Source of the DNA: CAZWUW01 sp964636895
GTDB lineage: Bacteria > Bacillota > Thermincolia > Thermincolales > CAZWUW01
Assembly: GCA_964636895.1 (NCBI GenBank)
Contig: CAZWUW010000060.1
Span: 1-18,670, forward strand
DNA: 18,670 nucleotides
Reading direction: 5' to 3'
The notes below the pieces were generated by a model. It saw only the letters and a list, made by a program, of their open reading frames with translations. It made no database searches and was not told the DNA's origin. Within the stretch, counting starts at the first letter, position 1. The number at the start of each line of letters is the position of its first letter. Shown here one piece after another: positions 1 to 7,190 of the stretch. The position numbers and the translations under genes are program-made.

Positions 1-107
1 GTGTGCAAACGAAGTTCTTTTGTACTTTCACGAAACGACCTGCTCTGGAGGGCCCATAGTTAAGCGGATTGCGGACGACTCAAGTGTGGTGAGACGGTGA
101 GCGGAAA
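1..107. other. Window edge with no recognised feature
   Basis: This short stretch lies downstream of the NHL gene's stop codon and runs off the window. I see no convincing reading frame, RNA gene or terminator in it. A small inverted motif (CTCA...TGAG, near 80-94) is too short to interpret. Confidence 0.3.
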
Positions 108-1085
108 CTATTGTTTATAAACCTGAACCCGGCGGTTACCTTTATCTGTAATATATATCCTGTCACTACTAATATCAATGCCGTTAGGATATGATAACTG
201 TTCCTCGAACGAACTCATTTCACCAATTACGTAAACAGGGTCACCATCTTTATCAAGAATTATGACTTGATGGTTCATTGCATCAACCACCCAGACATAA
301 CCGTCTTTATCCACTGCAATTCCTCTGACCAGTGAAGATATTGCCGGAGAGGCATTTCCATTCTTGAATAATTGCAGCTGTTGCCCGTTCTTTGACTCCT
401 GTACCCTGAAATTATTTGAATCACTTACATAAAGTTTCTGATCGGGAGCAATGGCAATGTCATTTGGGTAAGCAAGCCGCCCTTCCTGTTCGCCTGGTCC
501 ACCAATAGTTTTAATTAGTTTTCCGGATAGATCAGTAACAATAATTTGGTGAAATAAGATATCCGTAAAGTAGATGTTCTTGTTTGAAACCTCGATGCCC
601 ACAGGGCTAAAAGCTGTTAACTTAGTTTTGGTTTCGGGAGAAATTAAAGTTCCAATAAAATTTCCTTTTAGGTCAAACTTAAAAATCTGGTTCTTAGAAA
701 CGTCCGTCACATAAACCGTTTCTTCATCTACAGACAGACCTACAGGTGCCAGGAGCTGCTCCCGGTCGCCCAGTTTATTGAATTTATATTTAAATTGGCC
801 ATTTTCATCAAAAACCTTGATATCTTTGGCAGCTGCATCTGCGATAAAAATACTGCCATCTGAAGCTGCATCAACAGCAACAGGAGCCCGTAGAACCTCT
901 TCGCCCTCACCGTATATACTAAATAAAAATGAGGGTTCATTAAAAAATATGCCAGCCGGATTAAACACCACTGTTTCATCTTCTGAAGAAAATAAAATGG
1001 CAAAAACACCGGTTATAATCAAAATAAGAATTAAAGAAATAATTACGATATGCTTTATTTTCACTTTTTCAATATATTTAAACAT
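108..1085 (-). CDS. Membrane-anchored NHL-repeat beta-propeller protein
   Basis: The 325-residue protein begins with a short basic segment and one hydrophobic helix (about residues 12-32), so it is probably anchored in the membrane with the rest outside the cell. From about residue 65 to the C-terminus I count six NHL-type repeats, each with the pattern 'P.gia.d....iyvtD..n..v...d..G', enough for one closed six-bladed propeller. NHL propellers usually act as binding scaffolds, and no catalytic residues are evident. The ATG start has a weak ribosome binding site (GGTGA). The gene is divergent from the multiheme cytochrome across about 160 bp, suggesting a shared surface redox or assembly role. 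That functional link is inference; the repeat assignment is read from the sequence. Confidence 0.85.
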   Translation of the reverse strand: MFKYIEKVKIKHIVIISLILILIITGVFAILFSSEDETVVFNPAGIFFNEPSFLFSIYGEGEEVLRAPVAVDAASDGSIFIADAAAKDIKVFDENGQFKYKFNKLGDREQLLAPVGLSVDEETVYVTDVSKNQIFKFDLKGNFIGTLISPETKTKLTAFSPVGIEVSNKNIYFTDILFHQIIVTDLSGKLIKTIGGPGEQEGRLAYPNDIAIAPDQKLYVSDSNNFRVQESKNGQQLQLFKNGNASPAISSLVRGIAVDKDGYVWVVDAMNHQVIILDKDGDPVYVIGEMSSFEEQLSYPNGIDISSDRIYITDKGNRRVQVYKQ

Positions 1086-1248
1086 TTTTTATCACCGTTA
1101 AGTACTTTTCGATGTTGGAACAGTGTAATCCTTTTAATTCGGGGTTTAAGATTTTTTAATTTTTTGTCGATAATATTAAAAGGAAAAGTTGTTTTCTATC
1201 GCGAATACTAAATTTACCCAATGGGTTTCTTTAAGTGGAGGGGTTTGC

Positions 1249-2469
1249 ATGAAAAAGCCATTTGCATTTGTTGCATTTTTGTATATCTTTGTATATATTT
1301 TCACACTTCCTGTTTTAGCTGCGGATCCGAGGCGGGAAGCTGGCACGATATATTCTAATGATGATATTAATAAGCGGTCGCAGATTACCCTTACATGGAA
1401 GTACGCGGCCGGAGACACTCTTTTTCGCACGTGGGATGGCCGGACATGGACAGAAATACTGTTCACCCCGCCGGCTGTCGGGCAGCAGGCTAGTGTTAAT
1501 TCTGACGTATATGTTCCTTATTATGCGAATATTTACTACGAGATTAGGACGCAGGCGTATAATCCCGCCCAGCGTAACACTGGCAATAACTTCGTTACTA
1601 TTCCTGTTTACCCGCCATTACGAAATGCCCATTCGGAGTTTAGTACAAATACGGATTTATGTGCGGCGTGCCATATAACACACGCTGCCGAAGGGCCTAA
1701 ACTGCTAAAAGCCGTGAACAACGTGGAATTATGCAAATTATGTCATGGGCCCGGAGCAACCGGTAGCAGGTACAGTGTCTGGGACGGCACAGTACGCCTA
1801 AAAGATGGGGGTTATGCCAAGTCGCTAGGGGGACCTTTTGCCGGTGGAGTAGCGGCTTGGGATTTCCGTCCAACAACATCTTCTCATCTTGGGGGAACCG
1901 GTCCTCAGCCGGGGTATTTTATAAATTATATTGAAACAGAACCTTTTACCTGTTTAAATTTATGTCATAAGCCTCATAGCAGTTCGAACAGCTACCGATT
2001 ATTAGAGGACTTTGGTGGTTCGCCTATAGCGGCCTGGGTAACTAACCCCACGGGAACTGTACAGGAGTCGGCTTATTATCAGGATTTTAATGCCGCCGTT
2101 TGCAATACTTGCCATAATCGCTTCTATGCAGACCCCAATAGTGCGCATTTTACAGTGGGTTCAGTACCGGAATGGGGTGTTTTGGGTGACCCTGATCCTT
2201 ATACGGGTGATTTTGTTTATACACATACGACTAGACTAACCGATGTTTTTACCTGGCAGGGCGGCATAGCTGCGCCGACAAAGCCAATGCCGCTGTTAAA
2301 TGATAAAACCATTTTTTGTCTGACTTGTCATTATCCCCATGGTACAACCAAAACTGAAACTATGTTTGATAATTCCAGGTATGACAAAAATAATGATACT
2401 ATTTATGATGATAAATCTACTATGCTGATCCGATATGACGGTATATGCCAGAACTGTCATAAAAAATAA
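1249..2469 (+). CDS. Secreted multiheme c-type cytochrome with N-terminal beta-rich domain
   Basis: The ATG at 1249 follows GGAGGGG and gives a 406-residue precursor; the frame stays open further upstream without a ribosome binding site. Residues 1-25 form a signal peptide with a likely cut near VLA-A. Residues 26-125 contain no cysteine and are rich in alternating hydrophobic and Tyr/Trp/Thr residues, suggesting an Ig- or fibronectin-like beta domain. The rest carries five canonical CXXCH heme sites (138-142, 162-166, 285-289, 357-361, 400-404) and one expanded CX3CH site (CLNLCH, 235-240). Extra histidines near the sites (for example HITH, HKPH, HYPH) could be distal ligands. This matches the 'doubled CXXCH' class of multiheme cytochromes, which carry electrons outside the membrane. 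Heme attachment machinery (System II, ResBC) is not in the window. Substrate and partners are unknown. Confidence 0.85.
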   Translation: MKKPFAFVAFLYIFVYIFTLPVLAADPRREAGTIYSNDDINKRSQITLTWKYAAGDTLFRTWDGRTWTEILFTPPAVGQQASVNSDVYVPYYANIYYEIRTQAYNPAQRNTGNNFVTIPVYPPLRNAHSEFSTNTDLCAACHITHAAEGPKLLKAVNNVELCKLCHGPGATGSRYSVWDGTVRLKDGGYAKSLGGPFAGGVAAWDFRPTTSSHLGGTGPQPGYFINYIETEPFTCLNLCHKPHSSSNSYRLLEDFGGSPIAAWVTNPTGTVQESAYYQDFNAAVCNTCHNRFYADPNSAHFTVGSVPEWGVLGDPDPYTGDFVYTHTTRLTDVFTWQGGIAAPTKPMPLLNDKTIFCLTCHYPHGTTKTETMFDNSRYDKNNDTIYDDKSTMLIRYDGICQNCHKK

Positions 2470-2518
2470 TTATAAAAAAAGGCCTGCATTGCTCAGAACG
2501 CCGGCTTATCAGCACAAA

Positions 2519-2542
2519 AGAGCCGCTAATCAGCGGCTCTTT
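2519..2542. terminator. Bidirectional hairpin terminator between convergent genes
   Basis: A perfect 9-bp stem (AGAGCCGCT / AGCGGCTCT) with an AATC loop is followed by TTT on the plus strand and preceded by AAAA (TTTT on the minus strand). It sits between the converging cytochrome and transglycosylase genes and overlaps the latter's stop codon by two bases. The T-runs are short, so efficiency is uncertain. Confidence 0.75.
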
Positions 2543-3071
2543 ATGCAAGGTAGTCAAATTTAGTATGGTTTAAAACTTTTTTTACATAATTTTGTGTTTC
2601 TTTAAAAGGCGGGATGCCATCGTATTTGCGTACATTACCGGGACCGGCATTATAGGCGGCTAGGGCAAGGCGCACATCCCCTTTAAATTGATCAAGCATC
2701 CGGCGCAGGTATTTTGCTCCCCCATCAATGTTTTGCACCGGATCATAAGGGTTCGTTACCCCTAATTCACTCGCAGTGCCCGGCATCAACTGCATCAAGC
2801 CCATGGCACCAGCTCTGGAGCGCGCTTGCGGGTTGAAGTTGGATTCCGTTTTGACCACTGCTTTTAATAAGTCCGGGTTAAGGTTGTATTTTTCTGCCGC
2901 TTGGGCAATCAGGTTTTGAAAATTAGCACCGAAATTACTGTCATAGTTACTGTCAATTGTATGCTGCCGGCGGGCAAAATTATTCCCCGAAGGCAGGATA
3001 GACCACCGGTTCAAATAGTTCCGCGCTTCATTAAATTTCATGTAAAACAGAAGCTCTAGTAAATCCCGCAC
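2541..3071 (-). CDS. SLT-domain lytic transglycosylase (Slt70/CwlQ-like)
   Basis: The 176-residue product cleaves the glycan strand of peptidoglycan if it behaves like its family. The GTG at 3071 is preferred because AAAGGAGG (3079-3086) lies 7 nt upstream of it; the upstream ATG codons at 3093-3098 have no such site. The catalytic domain spans about residues 50-170: catalytic Glu76 in the TESNFNPQA motif, then GLMQLMPGTA, then AYNAGPGNV near the C-terminus, all typical of goose-lysozyme-like SLT domains. No signal peptide or membrane helix is visible, as with several small Bacillota SLT proteins, so how it reaches the wall is open. It is transcribed away from csfB. Remodelling of the wall in growth or sporulation is the likely role; which one cannot be told. 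Confidence 0.85.
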   Translation of the reverse strand: MRDLLELLFYMKFNEARNYLNRWSILPSGNNFARRQHTIDSNYDSNFGANFQNLIAQAAEKYNLNPDLLKAVVKTESNFNPQARSRAGAMGLMQLMPGTASELGVTNPYDPVQNIDGGAKYLRRMLDQFKGDVRLALAAYNAGPGNVRKYDGIPPFKETQNYVKKVLNHTKFDYLA

Positions 3072-3179
3072 AGGCAGGCCTCCTTTTACTTTCATCATTA
3101 ATATTAATATTTTTCCAGGTGATTGTAAAGAACCAATTTAGTTTTTCGGTCATATATTAATTATGCACCAATAATTAAT

Positions 3180-3210
3180 GTTTAAAACCTGCCCTATTCG
3201 GAGCAAACTA
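3180..3210 (+). promoter_or_regulatory. Possible sigma-F/sigma-G-type promoter for csfB
   Basis: GTTTA (3180-3184) and GAGCAAACTA (3201-3210), 16 nt apart, resemble the forespore promoter consensus (GYATA and GGnnAnAnTR), with one mismatch in each box. Forespore expression of csfB is known in B. subtilis. The implied transcript start would fall almost on the ribosome binding site, which weakens the call. Confidence 0.25.
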
Positions 3211-3230
3211 ACAACAGGTGGTGGTTAAGA

Positions 3231-3428
3231 ATGATGCAAAGTGAAGCAAGGTGCTACTTTTGCGGGCAGTTTGTCAGTGAGCCCCGGAAAACAGGTGTAA
3301 TCATTCTGGGGCAGGTAATGTGCCCGACCTGTGAAGCGCGGGTTGTTAATTTGCAGGTGCAGGATGTGGATTACGATTATTACAAAGGGAAGATCGGCAC
3401 CCTTTGGTCTGAAAACTCAACTCTTTAA
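3231..3428 (+). CDS. csfB: Anti-sigma-G factor Gin (CsfB)
   Basis: This 65-residue protein has two CXXC knuckles, Cys8-Cys11 (CYFC) and Cys31-Cys34 (CPTC), the zinc-binding layout of the Gin/CsfB family, in which the protein inhibits sigma-G during sporulation so that late forespore genes are not switched on early. Length and position, just ahead of a YaaO-type decarboxylase and tmk, match csfB of B. subtilis, where xpaC and yaaN intervene; both are missing here. ATG codons at 3231 and 3234 are both possible; the AGGTGGTGG site at 3216-3224 serves either. Its presence is direct evidence that the organism forms, or descends from ancestors that formed, endospores. Confidence 0.85.
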   Translation: MMQSEARCYFCGQFVSEPRKTGVIILGQVMCPTCEARVVNLQVQDVDYDYYKGKIGTLWSENSTL

Positions 3429-3470
3429 GGGGGTTGAGTCTTTCTGTATATAGCGCATTTGCCTGGGATG

Positions 3471-3479
3471 TGATACAAT
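3471..3479 (+). promoter_or_regulatory. Extended -10 promoter for the decarboxylase-tmk operon
   Basis: TGATACAAT reads as an extended -10 element (TGn plus TACAAT). No good -35 box lies at the usual spacing. The expected transcript start near 3486 leaves a leader of about 30 nt ahead of the GTG at 3515, which supports that start over upstream in-frame codons that would lie outside the transcript. Confidence 0.5.
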
Positions 3480-3514
3480 TACTAAATAGGATGTTTTATC
3501 CTGGGGGAAAAACC

Positions 3515-4975
3515 GTGATTAATCAAGATGAAGCTCCTTTATATGCGGCGTTAACAGATTATATCAGACAGGGGAATGTTCCATTACACGTACCCGGGCA
3601 TAAGCAGGGGCAGGGCTTACCTGCTGAATTAAAAGAGATGCTGGGTCCGGCAATGTTTTGTTGTGACCTCACAGAAGTTCCTGGGCTAGATGATTTGCAT
3701 CAGCCAGCCGGACCGCTCAAAAAAGCGCAGGAGCTGGCGGCCGAGCTTTTTCATGCCGAGGCGTCATTTTTATTGGTAAACGGCACTACCTGTGGCTTGC
3801 AGGCCGCTGTGCTGGCTACAAGCCGGCTGGGAGACCGGGTGCTGATACCCCGGCATGCGCACCGGGCTGTTACCGGTGCGTTGGTTTTATCCGGTGCCCT
3901 GCCGGTTTATCTTAAACCGCAGGTGGACAAGGTTTTTGGTGTGCCGGTAGGAATAATGACCTCTGCTATTGAACAGGCTGTCAAAGAAACTGATCGGCTG
4001 AAAGCGGTATTGCATGTGCACCCGACATATCACGGGTTTGTCTCAGATATTAGGGCTGTTACGGATATTTGTCATCAACAGGGGATACCTGTACTGGTTG
4101 ACGAAGCCCATGGAGCGCATTTTGCCTTTCATCCGGAGCTGCCGCCAACAGCTATGGATGCAGGTGCTGACATAAGCGTGCAGAGCACTCACAAGACTTT
4201 GGGGGCGCTGACGCAAGGCTCGATGCTGCATATTAAGAGCGCCTTGATTAACCATAATGATATTGCCCGAAATCTGCGCTTACTGCAAACCACCAGTCCA
4301 TCTTATATAGTTATGCTGTCCCTTGATTTGGCCCGCCGCCAAATGGCGGAACAAGGACGGGCTTTAATGACCGATGTATTGGAGATGGCCCGGTGGACGA
4401 GGGAACAGGTTGCCGAGCTGAAATGTCTCAAATGTGCCGGACCGGAAACTTGCACGGGCATAGTAGTTGATCCGACCAAGATTCTGATAAATGTTGCAGA
4501 AACTGGTCTGACGGGTTACGCAGCAGCCGCCATACTTCGGGAAGAGCATCACGTGCAGGTTGAGCTGGCAGATACTCTTAACATATTAGCGGTTTTAACA
4601 ATTGGCACCACTATGCATGATTGCCGGTCGTTTGTGGCGGCTTTGCAAAAAATAACTGAAAAATATCAGTCGGCGGCGAGCCGGCAGGACGCAAAGTCCT
4701 CTGCCATTCTTTATGATTGTCCGCTGCCGCCGGTGGAAATGACACCGCGCGAGGCATGGTTTGCACCCGCTCGGTCAGTGCGTATTGAAGCTGCCCGGGA
4801 CTGTATTGCTGCGGAGACGGTAGCACCTTACCCGCCGGGAATACCGATTATTTGTGCGGGTGAGAGGATAACAGCAGAAGTTATAGAAATACTTAAATAT
4901 ATTAGGGACAATGAAATTTTATGTCAGGGGTTAGCAGACCAAAATAAACAATCAGTTAAGGTTATTAATGGATAG
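3515..4975 (+). CDS. yaaO: PLP-dependent Orn/Lys/Arg decarboxylase family protein (YaaO type)
   Basis: The product (486 residues from the GTG at 3515) belongs to the fold-type I basic amino acid decarboxylases. Visible marks are the N-terminal HVPGHKQG motif, the glycine/threonine loop NGTTCG, Asp196 in VDEAHG, which should contact the pyridine nitrogen of PLP, and Lys227 in STHKTLG, the Schiff-base lysine. The smaller C-terminal domain follows, with the usual YPPGIP motif near the end. The likely reaction is decarboxylation of arginine, lysine or ornithine to a polyamine precursor; substrate cannot be told. The GTG is preferred because GGGGGAA lies 6 nt upstream and a -10 element lies just before that; TTG (3434) and ATG (3491) are in frame but lack ribosome binding sites. 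It occupies the place of yaaO in B. subtilis, 46 bp before tmk. Confidence 0.88.
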   Translation: MINQDEAPLYAALTDYIRQGNVPLHVPGHKQGQGLPAELKEMLGPAMFCCDLTEVPGLDDLHQPAGPLKKAQELAAELFHAEASFLLVNGTTCGLQAAVLATSRLGDRVLIPRHAHRAVTGALVLSGALPVYLKPQVDKVFGVPVGIMTSAIEQAVKETDRLKAVLHVHPTYHGFVSDIRAVTDICHQQGIPVLVDEAHGAHFAFHPELPPTAMDAGADISVQSTHKTLGALTQGSMLHIKSALINHNDIARNLRLLQTTSPSYIVMLSLDLARRQMAEQGRALMTDVLEMARWTREQVAELKCLKCAGPETCTGIVVDPTKILINVAETGLTGYAAAAILREEHHVQVELADTLNILAVLTIGTTMHDCRSFVAALQKITEKYQSAASRQDAKSSAILYDCPLPPVEMTPREAWFAPARSVRIEAARDCIAAETVAPYPPGIPIICAGERITAEVIEILKYIRDNEILCQGLADQNKQSVKVING

Positions 4976-5021
4976 CTGCGGGATAAAAGGGAGAGATGGA
5001 CTGTAAATTAGGAGGCTATTG

Positions 5022-5660
5022 ATGTCCGGGAGATTTGTTACTTTTGAGGGGCCGGACGGTGCCGGCAAAACAACGCAGATGAAACTGGCGGGTGAACGGC
5101 TGGCCGCTGCGGGCTGGCAAGTGGTTTATACCAGGGAGCCCGGGGGCACGCCCATAAGTGAAAAAATCCGGGAGATTCTTCTGGACCCCGCTAATCATGA
5201 AATGGTAGATAAGGCAGAGGCTCTTTTATATGCTGCCGCCAGGGCTCAACATGTAGAGCAGTTAATCAGGCCCGCGATTAGGGCGGGCAAAGTAGTATTA
5301 TGCGACCGCTTTACTGATTCTACGCTGGCTTACCAGGGGGCCGGGCGGGGCATTGACTGGAACCTTCTGCGCTCGGTAAACGACATCGCTGTTGGTAATG
5401 TGATTCCGGATTTGACGGTAATTCTTGACCTTAATCCTGATGCCGGATTAGACCGGATTACCCGGACGCGGCAAGGTCAGGGGAAGGGAAAAGATCGTAT
5501 TGAGATGGAAAACATAGAGTTTCACCGCCGGGTCCGGGAAGGGTTTCTGGCCTTGGCCGGGGAAAATCCTCAGCGGTACAGGGTGATTGCTGCCGACAGA
5601 GACCTGGTAACAGTGGCGGCCGAAGTATGGCACTGCATGCAGGAGGTGCTTGGCAAATGA
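5022..5660 (+). CDS. tmk: Thymidylate kinase
   Basis: The 212-residue enzyme phosphorylates dTMP to dTDP with ATP, an essential step toward dTTP. The P-loop is FEGPDGAGKTTQ (residues 8-19). The DR[YF] motif follows in LCDRFTDST, with the substrate-binding AYQG nearby, and a lid segment with a basic cluster and DRIE lies around residues 147-160. Length fits the family. The ATG at 5022 has AGGAGG at 5010-5015 with ideal spacing; a TTG one codon earlier would be too close to it. The stop overlaps yaaR by 4 bp (ATGA), so the two are translationally coupled. In B. subtilis darA (yaaQ) sits between them; here it is absent. Confidence 0.97.
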   Translation: MSGRFVTFEGPDGAGKTTQMKLAGERLAAAGWQVVYTREPGGTPISEKIREILLDPANHEMVDKAEALLYAAARAQHVEQLIRPAIRAGKVVLCDRFTDSTLAYQGAGRGIDWNLLRSVNDIAVGNVIPDLTVILDLNPDAGLDRITRTRQGQGKGKDRIEMENIEFHRRVREGFLALAGENPQRYRVIAADRDLVTVAAEVWHCMQEVLGK

Positions 5661-6109
5661 AGATTCGTGATTTACCTAAACATAATGTGGCCGGCTTCGG
5701 CAGCATAGATAAGGAAGGGCGACATCTGCCGGAAGGAAATCAGGTAGCCTTTGGCGAACAGTTATTGCGGGTGCGTGGTGACTTTATTAAAGAAAAACTG
5801 GAAAATCTCCTTAGAGATATAACCGCGCAAGGTCAAAAGCTTGGCGAAAACCTAAACATCAAGGATTTGAAGTTGTATAAAGAATTGGTGCGCAGCTTTT
5901 TACATGAAGCCGTAGATAAAATGTACCAGTTGAAAGAAGAAGCCGGATGGGATCGACGTGGCCGGCATAAGATATATACCGTGGTCAAAACAGTGGACCG
6001 GGAATTGGAGAACCTGACAGCCATGATGATTCAGGAACAGAGGGACGGAGTGGCTGTTTTAGCCAAAATAGATGAGATTCGAGGCATGTTGTTGGATATT
6101 TATAATTGA
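5657..6109 (+). CDS. yaaR: YaaR family protein (DUF327)
   Basis: This 150-residue, highly charged, mostly helical protein has no signal peptide, membrane segment or metal motif. Size, composition and position between tmk and holB identify it as the YaaR/DUF327 family, whose function I do not know of being established. The ATG at 5657 overlaps the tmk stop and has AGGAGG 10 nt upstream; the frame is open a further ten codons without a ribosome binding site. Conserved-looking segments include LRDITAQGQKLGENLN (about residues 52-67) and a helix ending KIYTVVKTVDREL. Co-occurrence with holB suggests a DNA replication or cell-cycle link, which is inference only. Confidence 0.85.
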   Translation: MKIRDLPKHNVAGFGSIDKEGRHLPEGNQVAFGEQLLRVRGDFIKEKLENLLRDITAQGQKLGENLNIKDLKLYKELVRSFLHEAVDKMYQLKEEAGWDRRGRHKIYTVVKTVDRELENLTAMMIQEQRDGVAVLAKIDEIRGMLLDIYN

Positions 6110-6123
6110 AACGGGGAAAAACT

Positions 6124-7107
6124 GTGCATAGTTTCAGTGCAATAATCGGACATCAGCAGGTGGTGACAACACTGCAAAATGCTTTGCGGGCAGGCCGGGT
6201 AGCCCACGCTTATGTTTTTCACGGGCCGGAGGGAGTAGGGAAATCTTCCCTGGCCCGGATTTTTGCCATGGCGTACCTGTGCGGAGAAATAATTACAGAC
6301 GCTTGCGGGGTTTGTGCGGATTGTCAAAAGTTCTTGCAGGGTAATTATCCTGATTACAGGGAAATTACCGGTAACGGGAGTTTAATCAAAATCGATCAGG
6401 TCAGGGAAATTCAACGGGAGACCCAGTTCAAGTCGTATAGCGGTAAGGGAAGGGTGTACTTGCTTAGCCAGGCGGAGTTGCTTACCCCTGAGGCGGCCAA
6501 CTGCCTGCTAAAAGTACTGGAGGAACCGCCGCCGGGCACAGTTTTTCTGTTAACTGCGAATAATCCTTACCGATTATTGCCCACTATTCTTTCGCGCTGC
6601 CAGCAAATCCCTTTGCGGCGGGTTAGTCAGGAATTAATTGCTACCGAATTGATGAACAGATGGCAAAAAAATCCTGGCGATGCCCGGGTAGCGGCTTTGC
6701 TGAGTGACGGCTTGCCAGGTAAGGCTATTACCGCTGTTTCCGGCCAGGTCGGTAGGGAAACGCGGGAATATATGCTAAACCTGCTGCAGCGCCTGAAAAA
6801 GGGTGAAATAACGGAGCTTTTTTATATTGCGGAAGAACTGGAAAAGTCAAAAGAGCAGACCCGAATTATCCTGGACTTACTTACTTTATGGTACCGGGAT
6901 CAGTTGGTATGGTTGACTACCCGTACACCCAGTCTGATTATAAACTCGGATTTACTTGAGGAGATTCAAAGCGGCGAGCGGCTCGGGGCACAGCGCATTA
7001 TGGCTGTAATTGACGAGCTTGACCGCGCCGGGATACTTTTAGCCGGCAATGTTAATTCCCGTCTGGTATTGGAAGTGCTGTTGCTTAAATTAGCTAAGTG
7101 TGCGTAA
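6124..7107 (+). CDS. holB: DNA polymerase III subunit delta prime
   Basis: A 327-residue AAA+ clamp-loader subunit that helps place the sliding clamp on DNA. The start is taken as GTG at 6124, with GGGGA 6 nt upstream, giving the family-typical beginning 'VHSF..IIGHQ'; a TTG at 6106 overlapping yaaR would add six residues but has no site. Visible are an intact P-loop (GPEGVGKSS, about residues 34-42), a zinc knuckle of four cysteines (53, 61, 64, 67), the CLLKVLEEPPPGT segment, and the SRC motif (LSRCQQ) that supplies the trans arginine finger. The Walker B region lacks the DEAD-like acids, as usual for delta prime. It is short of the 3-domain gamma/tau length, excluding DnaX. The gene is followed by the triplet tract. 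Confidence 0.95.
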   Translation: MHSFSAIIGHQQVVTTLQNALRAGRVAHAYVFHGPEGVGKSSLARIFAMAYLCGEIITDACGVCADCQKFLQGNYPDYREITGNGSLIKIDQVREIQRETQFKSYSGKGRVYLLSQAELLTPEAANCLLKVLEEPPPGTVFLLTANNPYRLLPTILSRCQQIPLRRVSQELIATELMNRWQKNPGDARVAALLSDGLPGKAITAVSGQVGRETREYMLNLLQRLKKGEITELFYIAEELEKSKEQTRIILDLLTLWYRDQLVWLTTRTPSLIINSDLLEEIQSGERLGAQRIMAVIDELDRAGILLAGNVNSRLVLEVLLLKLAKCA

Positions 7108-7161
7108 TAATAATAATAATAACAATAATAATAACAACAACAATAATAATAATAATAACAA
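7105..7161 (+). repeat. TAA/CAA triplet tract between holB and ricT
   Basis: Starting with the holB stop codon, 19 consecutive triplets read (TAA)6 CAA (TAA)3 (CAA)3 (TAA)5 CAA. The tract contains no G and should be unstructured as RNA. It holds 14 TAA codons in the holB frame, so read-through is impossible there. It lies 13 nt before the GGAGGAGG site of ricT. Such tracts can change length by slippage. Confidence 0.95.
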
Positions 7162-7190
7162 TATCACCCGGGGTGGAGGAGGTAAAATAA

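Noticed and set aside
311..319. DnaA-box-like TTATCCACT inside the NHL gene
   Set aside because: A single imperfect box in a coding region, with no cluster or AT-rich unwinding region nearby.
1189..1248. N-terminal extension of the cytochrome upstream of 1249
   Set aside because: The extra 20 residues would precede a clear signal peptide and have no ribosome binding site.
3434..3514. N-terminal extension of the decarboxylase from a TTG at 3434
   Set aside because: It has no ribosome binding site, and the extended -10 element at 3471-3479 lies inside it; the GTG at 3515 has both a site and family-like N-terminus.
6106..6123. TTG start for holB overlapping the yaaR stop
   Set aside because: No ribosome binding site; GTG at 6124 has one and matches the usual start of the protein.
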